DNA of 64,000 nt from UBA668 sp040081465 (GTDB lineage Bacteria; Actinomycetota; Acidimicrobiia; Acidimicrobiales; Ilumatobacteraceae), in assembly GCA_040081465.1 (NCBI GenBank), contig JBEBGL010000012.1:1-64000 (forward strand). Reading direction: 5' to 3'. A program made the translations under genes and the position numbers. The notes under the pieces were generated by a model, which had not been told where the DNA came from, made no database searches, and saw only the letters and a list, made by a program, of their open reading frames with translations. Positions 31,095-39,490 of this stretch are shown in pieces (the stretch's first letter is position 1; each line of letters begins with the position of its first letter).

Positions 31095-31495
31095 TGAGCG
31101 GATCTCGTCAGCCAGTCGCCGTCGGGCAGGCGACGCACTAGCAACTCTTCGTCGTTGCACTCGTATGCCCACGCCAGCGGTCCCGCGGCCGTACGGACCA
31201 CGACTCGCTGATACAGGCCGCGTTCGGCCCCTTCGACCGCGTCGAGGCGGGATAGTGCCGCATCACGCCGCGAGTCGTCGAACTCGTAGACGCGCCCACG
31301 AATCACGTCGGCGGCCGTGTCGGGCGAAAATCTCGCGGCCGGATAGTCGAGGCCTGTGTCGTACACCATTCCTGGCACCGTCGTGCGAACACCCTCGCCG
31401 TTGACGAAAGCAGCGAGTTCGTGCCAACGCGATTCACCCGGTTGCAACGTGCCGTATACGAACAAGTGCCGAACGACGTCGGGCGACTGCGTCAC
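31091..31495 (-). CDS. Gamma-glutamylcyclotransferase-like (AIG2/GGCT fold) protein
   Basis: 134 aa from GTG 31495, chosen because it overlaps the stop of the upstream DUF5318 gene as GTGA and sits just before the conserved start RHLFVYGTLQPGES. VYGTL is the family's substrate-binding loop; the catalytic Glu should be in RLDAVEGAERGLYQRV. Acts on gamma-glutamyl amines or similar; exact substrate unknown. Coupled with DUF5318. Confidence 0.85.
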   Translation of the reverse strand: MTQSPDVVRHLFVYGTLQPGESRWHELAAFVNGEGVRTTVPGMVYDTGLDYPAARFSPDTAADVIRGRVYEFDDSRRDAALSRLDAVEGAERGLYQRVVVRTAAGPLAWAYECNDEELLVRRLPDGDWLTRSAH

Positions 31496-31902
31496 GAGCT
31501 CGCGGCTATGCGCCGCGGTCGACCGCGACCCACGGGAAGCACCCGCAACAGATGGTGCCACTTGCAATCGATGCACGCCTCGACGACGTAAGCCGTCAGT
31601 TCTTCGGTGCGACCGTTCAGTGTGTTGAGTTCCTTCGCCGTACTTACGCAACGACCGTGCGCGGGCAGGCGCGGGCCAAACACGTAAGTCACCAATCGCA
31701 AACCCGACTCAGCGCAAATCGGGCAGGCACTTGTTGCCTCAGTGCCGATGTTCTTCGCCGCGCGAATCAACTCTGGGTGCGCATCGCACACTTGGTCTTG
31801 GCGCAAGCGACCGCGACGGAACTCGTTGATCATGTGCCGCCGCGCCAAGCGGTGGTCGACAACCCCACCGGCTCCACGCAGCGCGTTGATCGCGAACGTC
31901 AT
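31492..31902 (-). CDS. DUF5318 zinc-ribbon-like protein
   Basis: 136 aa. Opens MTFAINALRGAGGVVDHRLARR; contains VCDAHPELIRAAKNIGTEA, then paired cysteines CPIC and CIDC about 45 residues apart that can bind a zinc ion, with TYVFGPRLPAHGRCV between them. This matches the actinobacterial DUF5318 family, known near ribosomal/replication genes. Function unknown; coupled to the downstream GGCT-like gene. Confidence 0.82.
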   Translation of the reverse strand: MTFAINALRGAGGVVDHRLARRHMINEFRRGRLRQDQVCDAHPELIRAAKNIGTEATSACPICAESGLRLVTYVFGPRLPAHGRCVSTAKELNTLNGRTEELTAYVVEACIDCKWHHLLRVLPVGRGRPRRIAASS

Positions 31903-31967
31903 GGCCGCAGAGGATATACCCCGTCGACATCCATCACAGGACGGCCAAAGCGCGACAGACTGGGAAT

Positions 31968-32558
31968 GTGCGCATTTGGTACGGCCAAAATGTGGCCGAC
32001 GACGACGAGTTGCGTTTGTGCGGTGACGTGGCTGGAAAGCGAGTCATCGAGCTCGGCATCGCCAAAGTTCCGAATTCGGTCGTGCTCGCCGTCAATGGCG
32101 CCAAGGCAATGGCCATCGACCCAGATGCGCAAAAGATCGCTGCCGTGCGCGCCGCCGCCGAACAGGCTGAGGTGGTAGTGCAGTGTCATCAGGCCGATCT
32201 CGCCGATCTCGGCTTTGCCACGAGCGCATCGGTCGACCTGGTCGTCGCGGTGAACTCGCTCGGCGCGGTCGACGACCTGCCCCGCGTCTTGCGCCAAGTG
32301 CACCGTGTGCTTAAGCCCAACGCAGTCTTTGTGATCGCGGCGCTGCACCCCGTCTACGCAATGTTCGGCGATCGCCAACAGCCGACCACCGCTACCGCTG
32401 CCTATGGCGCAGCTGGTCAGACGTTCAGCGAGTTGTACATGGCGATCGAGCGCAGCAACTTTCATCTCGACACGGTGCACGAGCTAAAAGACAGCCGCGC
32501 CCGCGACCCATTGTCGCCAACCGTGCTCGTCATGCGAACCCGCAAACAAGGCGTCTAG
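31968..32558 (+). CDS. SAM-dependent methyltransferase-like protein
   Basis: 196 aa, GTG start 31968. Rossmann-type class I fold: motif I is weak (VIELGIAKVPNSVVLAVNG instead of ELGxGxG), motif II AMAIDPDAQKIAAVRAAAE, then QADLADLGFATSASVDLVVAVNSLGAVDDLPRVLRQVHRVLKPNAVFV in pattern. The poor glycine loop raises doubt about SAM binding. Substrate unknown. Overlaps the convergent cca gene by four bases. Confidence 0.75.
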   Translation: MRIWYGQNVADDDELRLCGDVAGKRVIELGIAKVPNSVVLAVNGAKAMAIDPDAQKIAAVRAAAEQAEVVVQCHQADLADLGFATSASVDLVVAVNSLGAVDDLPRVLRQVHRVLKPNAVFVIAALHPVYAMFGDRQQPTTATAAYGAAGQTFSELYMAIERSNFHLDTVHELKDSRARDPLSPTVLVMRTRKQGV

Positions 32559-33973
32559 CGGGCTTTGGCCCACTCGTCGAGTCGTCGGCGAATCTCTGTT
32601 TCGCCAAGCATTCCTTCGTCTAAACGGATCTCCAGCAGAAACGACAGCGCTTTGCCGACCATCGGTCCTGGCTTGATGCCGAGTTGTTCCATTACCTGGC
32701 TGCCGTCGAGCTCTGGCCGAATCGCCGCCAACTCTTCCTTCTCGGCCAACACCGCAATGCGTGCTTCCAGGTCGTCCATCCGACCCGACAACATCGCCGC
32801 CTTCTTCTCGTTGCGCGTCGTGCAGTCACACCGCGTCAGCACGTTCAGCTCTTGCAACAGCGGTCCGGCGTCGCGCACATAACGACGCACGGCCGAATCG
32901 GTCCATCCCATCGCATACGTGTGGAAGCGAAGGTGCAGCGCGACCAACTCGGTGATCGCTTCTACGTCGTCGTTGCTATAGCGCAGCGCTTCCAGCCGCT
33001 TGCGTGTCATGCGCGCGCCAACAGCGTCGTGATGATGGAAAGTGACGCCCTTGCCCTTCAAGTACCCACGGGTGCGCGGCTTGCCAACATCGTGAAACAG
33101 AGCCGCCAGGCGCGTGCGACGAAAATCGAACTCGGCCTGTGCATCCGGCTTCACGTTCTCGACGACGGCGAGCGTGTGCGTCAGCACGTCCTTATGACGA
33201 TGGATCGGATCTTGCTCAAGCCGCATGGCCGGAAGTTCGGGCAAGAAGTGGTCGCACAATCCGGTCTCGATCGTGAACCACAATCCCGCCGATGGACTGG
33301 GAAGCGTGATCAGCTTGTCGAGCTCGTCGCGAACACGCTCGGCCGAAACGATTTCCAGCCTGCCCGCCATCGCGCGCACGGCCTCCACCAACTCGGGCAC
33401 AGGTACAACACCAAGCCGCGCGATGAAGCGCGCCGCGCGCAGCATGCGCAAAGGGTCGTCGCCAAAACTGACTTCCGGCGCAAGCGGTGTACGCAGCGTG
33501 CGCGTCGCCAAGTCGACAGCACCGCTGAACGGATCGACGAGAGTCGGCGAATCGCTGGTCAGCTCCAACGCCATCGCGTTGATCGTGAAGTCGCGACGCG
33601 ACAGATCGAGGTTGATGTCGTCGCTGAACTCGACCACCGGCTTGCGTGAATCGTCGTTATATGCCTCAGCACGATGAGTGGTGATTTCGTAAGTGCGATC
33701 GCCGTGCGGACCCTTCTTCTTCGCGCCGATCGTTCCGAAGCGTTCGCCAGGCGTCCATATCGCATCGGCCCAGCCACTCAGTAACGCTTTGATCTGTTCT
33801 GGCTTCGCGTCGGTCGTGGCATCGAAGTCGTCAAGCTCGTCGGAGGTGGATTCGGCGGCGAGGAGATTGCGAACCGTTCCCCCGACGAGGTACAAGCGAT
33901 GGCCAGCCGCGCGGAAGCGATCACTGAGCGGCGCCAACTCCGCTAGTACAGGCTGGAAACGAGCAGGAATCAC
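32555..33973 (-). CDS. cca: CCA tRNA nucleotidyltransferase with HD domain
   Basis: 472 aa from GTG 33973, chosen because it overlaps the stop of the upstream HDAC-like gene as GTGA (a GTG/ATG further upstream at 33994 is possible). Head domain with LYLVGGTVRNLLAAE and the catalytic Asp pair in ELDDFDATTDAKPEQIK; RRDFTINAMALEL; then a C-terminal HD domain with LAALFHDVGKPRTR and FHHHDAVGARMTRKRLEALRYSN in pattern. Adds or repairs the 3' CCA of tRNAs, needed for the tRNA-Gly in this window. Syntenic with M. tuberculosis pcnA beside the origin. Confidence 0.95.
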   Translation of the reverse strand: MIPARFQPVLAELAPLSDRFRAAGHRLYLVGGTVRNLLAAESTSDELDDFDATTDAKPEQIKALLSGWADAIWTPGERFGTIGAKKKGPHGDRTYEITTHRAEAYNDDSRKPVVEFSDDINLDLSRRDFTINAMALELTSDSPTLVDPFSGAVDLATRTLRTPLAPEVSFGDDPLRMLRAARFIARLGVVPVPELVEAVRAMAGRLEIVSAERVRDELDKLITLPSPSAGLWFTIETGLCDHFLPELPAMRLEQDPIHRHKDVLTHTLAVVENVKPDAQAEFDFRRTRLAALFHDVGKPRTRGYLKGKGVTFHHHDAVGARMTRKRLEALRYSNDDVEAITELVALHLRFHTYAMGWTDSAVRRYVRDAGPLLQELNVLTRCDCTTRNEKKAAMLSGRMDDLEARIAVLAEKEELAAIRPELDGSQVMEQLGIKPGPMVGKALSFLLEIRLDEGMLGETEIRRRLDEWAKAR

Positions 33974-34986
33974 AACAAGCCGTCGCGTACCCAATGGTCG
34001 ACGACCTGCTGCACCGCGGCCATGCCAGGCCCACCCGACGTTGCGTGCTCGATCGGCGCGCCCGAAACGTCGGCCAATTCGCGCAACACAGTCGCCGATG
34101 AAAACGTCAACGCTTCTAGGTCGTAGCCGCCCTCGAGCATGATCAGTCGACGACCAGCGGGCACGAGTGACAACACTCGACGCGTCAGCGGCGCATAGTC
34201 GCCAGCGGCGAGGCCCAACTCAGTAATCGGATCGTTGCGGTGCGCGTCGAAGCCGGCCGAGATGATCACCCAGGTTGGCTGAAATGTCGCCGCGACCGGC
34301 GCGACAATTTCGTCGAACGCGTGCAAGTAGATGTCGCCCGTCGCGCCGGGCGGCAACGGAATGTTGATCGTGTGCCCGCGCCCCCTGCCCTCGCCAACTT
34401 CCGTGTAGTGCCCTGTTCCCGGGTACAGCGGCCACTGATGAAGACTGACGAACAGCACGCGCGGGTCGTCGTAGAACACCGCTTGCGTGCCGTTGCCGTG
34501 ATGGGCGTCGTAATCGAAGATCAGTACTCGCTCACCTTGCGCGGCAAGAGAGGCCGCCGCAACGGCGACGTTGTTCACGAAGCAGAAACCCATCGACTCG
34601 TCCGTAGTTGCGTGATGGCCAGGTGGCCGTACAGCACAGAACGCGGCGTCGGCGCGGCCTTCCTGAAGCGCCTGCACGGCGGCCAATCCCGCACCGGCAG
34701 CCAGGGTCGCCGCGTGCCAAGAACCCGGACTCGCATACGTGTCCGGGTCGAGGCGACCTCCGCCAGCTGCACAGATCCCCTCAATTCGATCGAGATAGGC
34801 CACCGGGTGCACACGCTCAAGGTCGGCGCGCGCCGCAGCGACCGGCACCAACGGCACCATCGCGTCGCCAAGCCCAGCCAATTGCACACCTTCGAGAACG
34901 GCCTGCAACCGCTCGGGGCGTTCAGGGTGGCGCGGCCCCGCCAAATGGTCGAGGTACGCGGCGTGGGTGGCGAACAAGACAGTCAC
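33970..34986 (-). CDS. Histone-deacetylase-family (AcuC-like) amidohydrolase
   Basis: 338 aa from GTG 34986 (VTVLFATHAAYLDH). Complete class I/II HDAC-like active site: charge-relay His-His in RPPGHHATTDESMGFCF, zinc ligands in IFDYDAHHGNGTQAVFY and the Asp in ISAGFDAHRNDP; C-terminal LEGGYDLEAL. Removes acetyl or other acyl groups from proteins or polyamines; substrate unknown. Shares a 25-bp divergent promoter region with the GNAT acetyltransferase gene, so acylation and deacylation genes lie back to back. Confidence 0.92.
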   Translation of the reverse strand: MTVLFATHAAYLDHLAGPRHPERPERLQAVLEGVQLAGLGDAMVPLVPVAAARADLERVHPVAYLDRIEGICAAGGGRLDPDTYASPGSWHAATLAAGAGLAAVQALQEGRADAAFCAVRPPGHHATTDESMGFCFVNNVAVAAASLAAQGERVLIFDYDAHHGNGTQAVFYDDPRVLFVSLHQWPLYPGTGHYTEVGEGRGRGHTINIPLPPGATGDIYLHAFDEIVAPVAATFQPTWVIISAGFDAHRNDPITELGLAAGDYAPLTRRVLSLVPAGRRLIMLEGGYDLEALTFSSATVLRELADVSGAPIEHATSGGPGMAAVQQVVDHWVRDGLL

Positions 34987-35011
34987 GAAACGAGACGCTA
35001 CCGTCGCGCCA

Positions 35012-35779
35012 ATGAGCAGCGAGCGAACGGCCGATCGCCACCGCGCAGCCGTTGGAATCGACATCACCGGAAGGGACGCGAACAGCTATCGCGTGCAACC
35101 GTGGTCGTTTCGGCCCCACATCGCACATCTCGTTGTGAATAATCAGCAGCGCGTGCCGTCGCTTGAAGATGTTCGCCGGTGGACAGACCGTCTTCCAGAC
35201 CTCGGTTACAGCTCCGTACGCACCAACGCACTCGGTCGCGGCGCAGGCCGACAGATGGAGTGCGCCGGATTCACGGTGTTGCAGGAGTTGGTGTTGCTAG
35301 AGCTGAACTCACCGCGTCGCGCACTCAATTCGCTATCAACCTCTGGCTCGGAGGGTCAACACGCCCGAACGGCGACGCGACACCTCGACAGCCATCAACT
35401 CCCCGACATCAGCGACATCGACGTCGCGGCTTTCGGAATCGAGTGGGCACTATGCGAGACAGCGATCACCGACGTCTGTGCCGCGACACCTCGTCATCGA
35501 CTTCGCGGTGCCGGCGAACCACTGGCGGCCTTCGCTATTAGCGGTCGCGACGGTCGTCAGGGCTTCTTGCAACGCTTGTCAGTGTCGCCTAGCCAACAAC
35601 GCCAAGGACTTGGCCGGGCACTTGTAGTTGATTCCTTGGAGTGGATGACGCGTTGGCGCGTACAACGTGTCTTGGTCAACACAGCCTTCGACAATCACGC
35701 AGCTCTCGCGCTCTATCAAGGATTGGGGTTCCGCCGCATCGGCGACCGCTTACGAGTCTACGAGCGGACATTCGCGTGA
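35012..35779 (+). CDS. GNAT-family N-acetyltransferase
   Basis: 255 aa from ATG 35012. An N-terminal domain of about 110 residues resembles a degenerate GNAT half; the C-terminal half has the acetyl-CoA binding pyrophosphate loop LSVSPSQQRQGLGRALVVDSL and ALALYQGLGFRRIG. The tandem layout resembles MshD-like and other double GNAT proteins. Its stop overlaps the DUF6049 start as GTGA. In M. tuberculosis the corresponding slot next to pcnA holds a Nudix gene (Rv3908), so the neighbour has been exchanged. Confidence 0.85.
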   Translation: MSSERTADRHRAAVGIDITGRDANSYRVQPWSFRPHIAHLVVNNQQRVPSLEDVRRWTDRLPDLGYSSVRTNALGRGAGRQMECAGFTVLQELVLLELNSPRRALNSLSTSGSEGQHARTATRHLDSHQLPDISDIDVAAFGIEWALCETAITDVCAATPRHRLRGAGEPLAAFAISGRDGRQGFLQRLSVSPSQQRQGLGRALVVDSLEWMTRWRVQRVLVNTAFDNHAALALYQGLGFRRIGDRLRVYERTFA

Positions 35780-37806
35780 AGGTATTGCGCGCCGTGCTGG
35801 CCGGCGTGCTGTTAGCGGCGGGGATTGTCGGACTCGCTCCCGCTCATCGCGCTCTCGCGGCGGGACAACTCACACTGGTTTCACAGGATTTCAATCTCGC
35901 CACCGACGGCTTGTTGCGATTCGTTGTCGAGTTTCCGGACGACGTTCAAGTGACCTCAATTCCAAATGCAACGATGGTTGTCACGGCGTACCGCGCAGTC
36001 TCGACTCGCGAAGCTGTTGCTGACGCGCTCGACGGCACCTTGCCGCGCAGCGCTGACAGTGTCGATCTGCCACTTAGCCAATTGGCGCGCACCGCCGCCA
36101 ACTCGGTGCAAGGAGTCGTGCAACTCGAGTCGGTCACACGCACGCCGGAGAGCCTGCAACTGTCACAACCGGGCTTGTATCCACTGACACTGGAGGTGCG
36201 CGACGGCAACGAAGTAGTCGCGGAGTTAATCACTCTTGTGAACCTCTTGCCCTCAGCGGACAGTTCTTCGAGTAGCTCAGACGACCTACGCGTCGCGCTC
36301 GCGATGCACACGACGGCTCCAGTGCGCCTCGACGGCGAGGGCGAAGTGATCATCGATGACGACGTCGTCAACGAGTTGACTCATCTCGCCGACGCGCTAG
36401 ACGCGATCGCGCCGACGAATGTGCCCGCGACGATCAGCGTGCCGCCGGCTCTGTTGGCGGCACTGACCACCAATGATCAGGTTGAACTCGCAGATCGCTT
36501 ATCAGCAGCCCTTGCTCGTCACGAACTGCTGTCGGCACCACGATTACCGCTCGACGCATCGCAAGCCGCCGATGCCGGTGAGCAAGCGCTGTACACCGAA
36601 TGGCTGCGAGACGGCGACGACATCCTTACCGCGGTTAGCGCGAGCCCATCCGTGCGAACGGTCACGTTTGTTGAGTCGGCAATCGATCAAGGTGGTGCGT
36701 CGCTGCATCGCGACCTGGGCAGTCGACTACTCGTCATCCCGCGCGATCTCTACGATCAGCTGCCCGGTTCACTCGGTGCGAGCACCGACACGAGCCAGTT
36801 GGTGACCATTGAAGTGACCGATGGTGTGCGAATGGACGCGACCGTTCCCGATCAGAATGCGTCGGACTTGCTGGCAACCGACACTGATCAGCCCGCGCTT
36901 ACCGCGATTTCAGTCGTTGCCGACCTCTTGGCCGCGCGGCAGGAGATGATTGACGACGATGAAATTCCAAGTCACCGAGGCGTAACTCTTGCCACGCCCG
37001 ACCTCGCGTTGCCCCCGACAATCACATTGGCCGCAATCGCCGAACTACTCGCCGCCACCCCGGGACTGAACGCGACGACGCTTGAAGATATTGCGGTTCG
37101 AACTGATCAACTTACGGACGAAGGCGACTTGGTGATTGTCGGACTACCGACAACAGTCCCCGGCTCACTAACAGCGCGTCTCGCGCCAGTAGCGAATCTC
37201 GAACTCGAGTCGATAGCGACCGCAAGCATGCTTCCAACTGACGACGCCCGCATGTCGGAGTGGACGCGATCGATCGATCAGTTGCCCACCAGCGCACTCA
37301 CCGACGCGCAAGTGACGTTGATCGTGACTGACCTCCAAAAGCAGTTTCTAGCAATACGAGAATCGGTAGAGATCCCACCTGGGTTTTCATTCACCCTCAC
37401 GGGCCGACGCACAACCGTGCCGATCAAGATGCATAACTCCAGCGAGACTCCGCTGACGGTGCGCGTGCGTCTGACTTCGTCGAAGCTGCTCTTTCCGGGC
37501 GGCGATCAAACGGTGACACTTCCACCGCAAGCGTTCTTCGATGTTGAGATTCCGATTGAAGTACGCACCAACGGTCGCTTCCCGGTAACGCTCGAGGTGT
37601 TTACGCCGACAGGCGACCTTCATCTCGCACCGCCCGTGAAATTGACGGCGAGAGTCAACGCCATCAGTGGGCTGGGCAACCTAGTGACGGGAGCGTTGCT
37701 ACTCGTCGTGATGACGTGGTGGGCGCGCCATGTTCGACAGAACTGGCGACGCAGAGCCGCACTGAAGGCATCGCTTCATCACCCGCTTCGTGGTGGCGAC
37801 CACTAG
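35776..37806 (+). CDS. DUF6049-family secreted membrane-anchored protein
   Basis: 676 aa, GTG 35776 coupled to the GNAT gene. Signal peptide 1-30 (VLAGVLLAAGIVGLAPAHRALA), a large extracellular region rich in Asp/Thr/Leu, an Ig-like domain near the C-terminus (FTLTGRRTTVPIKMHNSSETPLTVRVRL), and one C-terminal transmembrane helix (LVTGALLLVVMTWWA) with a basic tail. This is the M. tuberculosis Rv3909 counterpart in the conserved origin block, normally next to mviN/murJ. Function unknown; context suggests envelope assembly. Confidence 0.85.
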   Translation: MKVLRAVLAGVLLAAGIVGLAPAHRALAAGQLTLVSQDFNLATDGLLRFVVEFPDDVQVTSIPNATMVVTAYRAVSTREAVADALDGTLPRSADSVDLPLSQLARTAANSVQGVVQLESVTRTPESLQLSQPGLYPLTLEVRDGNEVVAELITLVNLLPSADSSSSSSDDLRVALAMHTTAPVRLDGEGEVIIDDDVVNELTHLADALDAIAPTNVPATISVPPALLAALTTNDQVELADRLSAALARHELLSAPRLPLDASQAADAGEQALYTEWLRDGDDILTAVSASPSVRTVTFVESAIDQGGASLHRDLGSRLLVIPRDLYDQLPGSLGASTDTSQLVTIEVTDGVRMDATVPDQNASDLLATDTDQPALTAISVVADLLAARQEMIDDDEIPSHRGVTLATPDLALPPTITLAAIAELLAATPGLNATTLEDIAVRTDQLTDEGDLVIVGLPTTVPGSLTARLAPVANLELESIATASMLPTDDARMSEWTRSIDQLPTSALTDAQVTLIVTDLQKQFLAIRESVEIPPGFSFTLTGRRTTVPIKMHNSSETPLTVRVRLTSSKLLFPGGDQTVTLPPQAFFDVEIPIEVRTNGRFPVTLEVFTPTGDLHLAPPVKLTARVNAISGLGNLVTGALLLVVMTWWARHVRQNWRRRAALKASLHHPLRGGDH

Positions 37807-38522
37807 CGCACGTCAGCGCACGGCCAATCTCCGGCTTCGATCGTTGCCACGTTCTCGGGAACTACCTCGTTGAGGATGCCATAGGGACCAACAATGTCGT
37901 CGCTAACTAAGTAGAAACGGCCACCGCCGAGCGAGCCGTCGTAGGTGGTGGCTTCTGGGTACAACTCGAGTAGTCGGTCGACCGTGTCGCCGATGAGAAG
38001 TCCGCGGTCAGTAGCGAGCGGAACGGTCAGGTCTTCGGGGGCCACCCAGCCATAAGCGAAGTACACGAACTGCGGATCGGCGGCAACGTTGGCACCCAAC
38101 GCGTCCCACGGTGCAAACACTGCATACAGTTCGGGCCAATTTAGAGCCCGGAAGCTCGGTGGGTCGCACGTGGAGGGGGGTTCAATCCAGCCGCTGTCGC
38201 TGGTTGGTGGTCCGAACAACGTGGTGAAGTAGGCGATCACGCCCTCGACCTCGTCGCCAAGCTTTGCTTCGCCGATGCCGTCGGGATCAATCGTCACCAC
38301 CGCTGGCGCAGCGGTCGTCTCCGGCGCGGTCGTTTCCGGCGCGGTGGTTTCCGGCGCGACGCTCACCGTTGTCGGGGCCACCTCGGTCGTTGTCGGTGCC
38401 GCGGCAATGGTGGTTTCCGACGACGAACTGGAATCGGTGCAGGCCGCCAGCGAGCCGATCAGTGTCAGCACCACCGTTAATGCGACCGAGTTATGTGGCT
38501 TACGACGCTTGGCGAGGTTCAT
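37803..38522 (-). CDS. Putative lipoprotein with PETTA repeats
   Basis: 239 aa from ATG 38522 (MNLAKRRKPHNSVALTVV). Lipobox LIGSLAAC, then a low-complexity linker with three PETTA(A) repeats. The outer domain opens IDPDGIGEAKLGDEVEGVI and has FGPPTSDSGWIEPP, similar to the opening of the lipoprotein at 4618-5418; it ends in NEVVPENVATIEAGDWPCADV. Interrupts the conserved plus-strand origin block between DUF6049 and DegV. Function unknown. Confidence 0.8.
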   Translation of the reverse strand: MNLAKRRKPHNSVALTVVLTLIGSLAACTDSSSSSETTIAAAPTTTEVAPTTVSVAPETTAPETTAPETTAAPAVVTIDPDGIGEAKLGDEVEGVIAYFTTLFGPPTSDSGWIEPPSTCDPPSFRALNWPELYAVFAPWDALGANVAADPQFVYFAYGWVAPEDLTVPLATDRGLLIGDTVDRLLELYPEATTYDGSLGGGRFYLVSDDIVGPYGILNEVVPENVATIEAGDWPCADVR

Positions 38523-38561
38523 GAGTGGCGACCTTAGCGCGAGGACTAACCTGCCCGACTT

Positions 38562-39416
38562 GTGAGCACCAACAGCGTCCGCATCGTCACCGACTCCGCC
38601 TGCGACTTGCCTCAGTCCGTCGCCGACGAGTTGGGAATCTCCATCGTTCCATTGACCATTCGCATCGATGGTCACGAGTACGTCGATCGCGCAGACCTGA
38701 CGCCCGAAGAGTTCTGGGCGAAGTGCGCAACCTCGGCCGCGCTCCCCGAGACGGCCGCGCCGTCACCCGGTCAGTTCGAAACCACGTATCGCAAACTGGC
38801 AGCAGAGGGTGCAAGCAGTGTCGTGGTGATCAATCTCAGCGCCGGACTCTCGGCGACGATGCAGTCGGCCGAGCTGGCGGCTCGCGACTTCAATGCCGAT
38901 GCGGCCAACACGATCAAGGTCAGCGTCGTCGACAGTTGCTCGGCAACGCTCGGACTCGGCGCCATCGTTCTCGACTGCGCCCGACTGGCACGCAGCGGCG
39001 CCAGCCACGATGAAGTCGTTGTACGCGCTGCCGATTTGGCGACGCGCACAAAGGTTTGGGGCGCGCTCGACACGCTCGAGAACCTGAAGAAGGGCGGCCG
39101 CATCGGCGGCGCCAAGGCGATGCTGGCCTCCGCGTTGGCAATCAAGCCGATCATCGAGGTTCGCGACGGCAAGGTAGAGCAAGGCGGCAAGCAACGCACG
39201 CGCAGCAAGGCGCTCGCTTTCCTGGTCGAGACCCTCATCAACGCCGGTCCGGTGGAAAACCTGATGGTGATGCACGCTGACTGCAGCGACGTCGATGCGT
39301 TTGTCGACATGTTGCGTCCGCACTACAAGGGCAACATCGTCGTCGGCGACATCGGGCCTGTCGTCGGCACGCACGCAGGGCGCGGCACGATCGGCATCGC
39401 CTACTCAACTGTGTAG
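38562..39416 (+). CDS. DegV-family fatty-acid-binding protein
   Basis: 284 aa, GTG start 38562. DegV pattern: VRIVTDSACDLPQSVADELGI at the start, TSAALPETAAPSPGQFETTY, VVINLSAGLSATMQSAEL, NLKKGGRIGGAKAMLASALAIKP in pattern, and the C-terminal HYKGNIVVGDIGPVVGTHAGRGTIGI. These proteins bind a fatty acid and in FakB form present it to the kinase FakA; no FakA gene is seen here. Cytoplasmic. Confidence 0.92.
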   Translation: MSTNSVRIVTDSACDLPQSVADELGISIVPLTIRIDGHEYVDRADLTPEEFWAKCATSAALPETAAPSPGQFETTYRKLAAEGASSVVVINLSAGLSATMQSAELAARDFNADAANTIKVSVVDSCSATLGLGAIVLDCARLARSGASHDEVVVRAADLATRTKVWGALDTLENLKKGGRIGGAKAMLASALAIKPIIEVRDGKVEQGGKQRTRSKALAFLVETLINAGPVENLMVMHADCSDVDAFVDMLRPHYKGNIVVGDIGPVVGTHAGRGTIGIAYSTV

Positions 39417-39490
39417 CTAACGGGGAAGTCGCGGCGCTAACTGTCGCGAGCGATTGCCCGATATCAGTACGCCCTCGCCACTATCGTCGA

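Noticed and set aside
32684..33649. A 321-codon open frame opposite cca
   Set aside because: cca is complete with catalytic Asp pair and HD domain; the opposite frame has no supported start or motif.
38275..38420. Tandem repeats that might be a minisatellite
   Set aside because: They encode the PETTA linker of a lipoprotein; a coding repeat, not a separate element.
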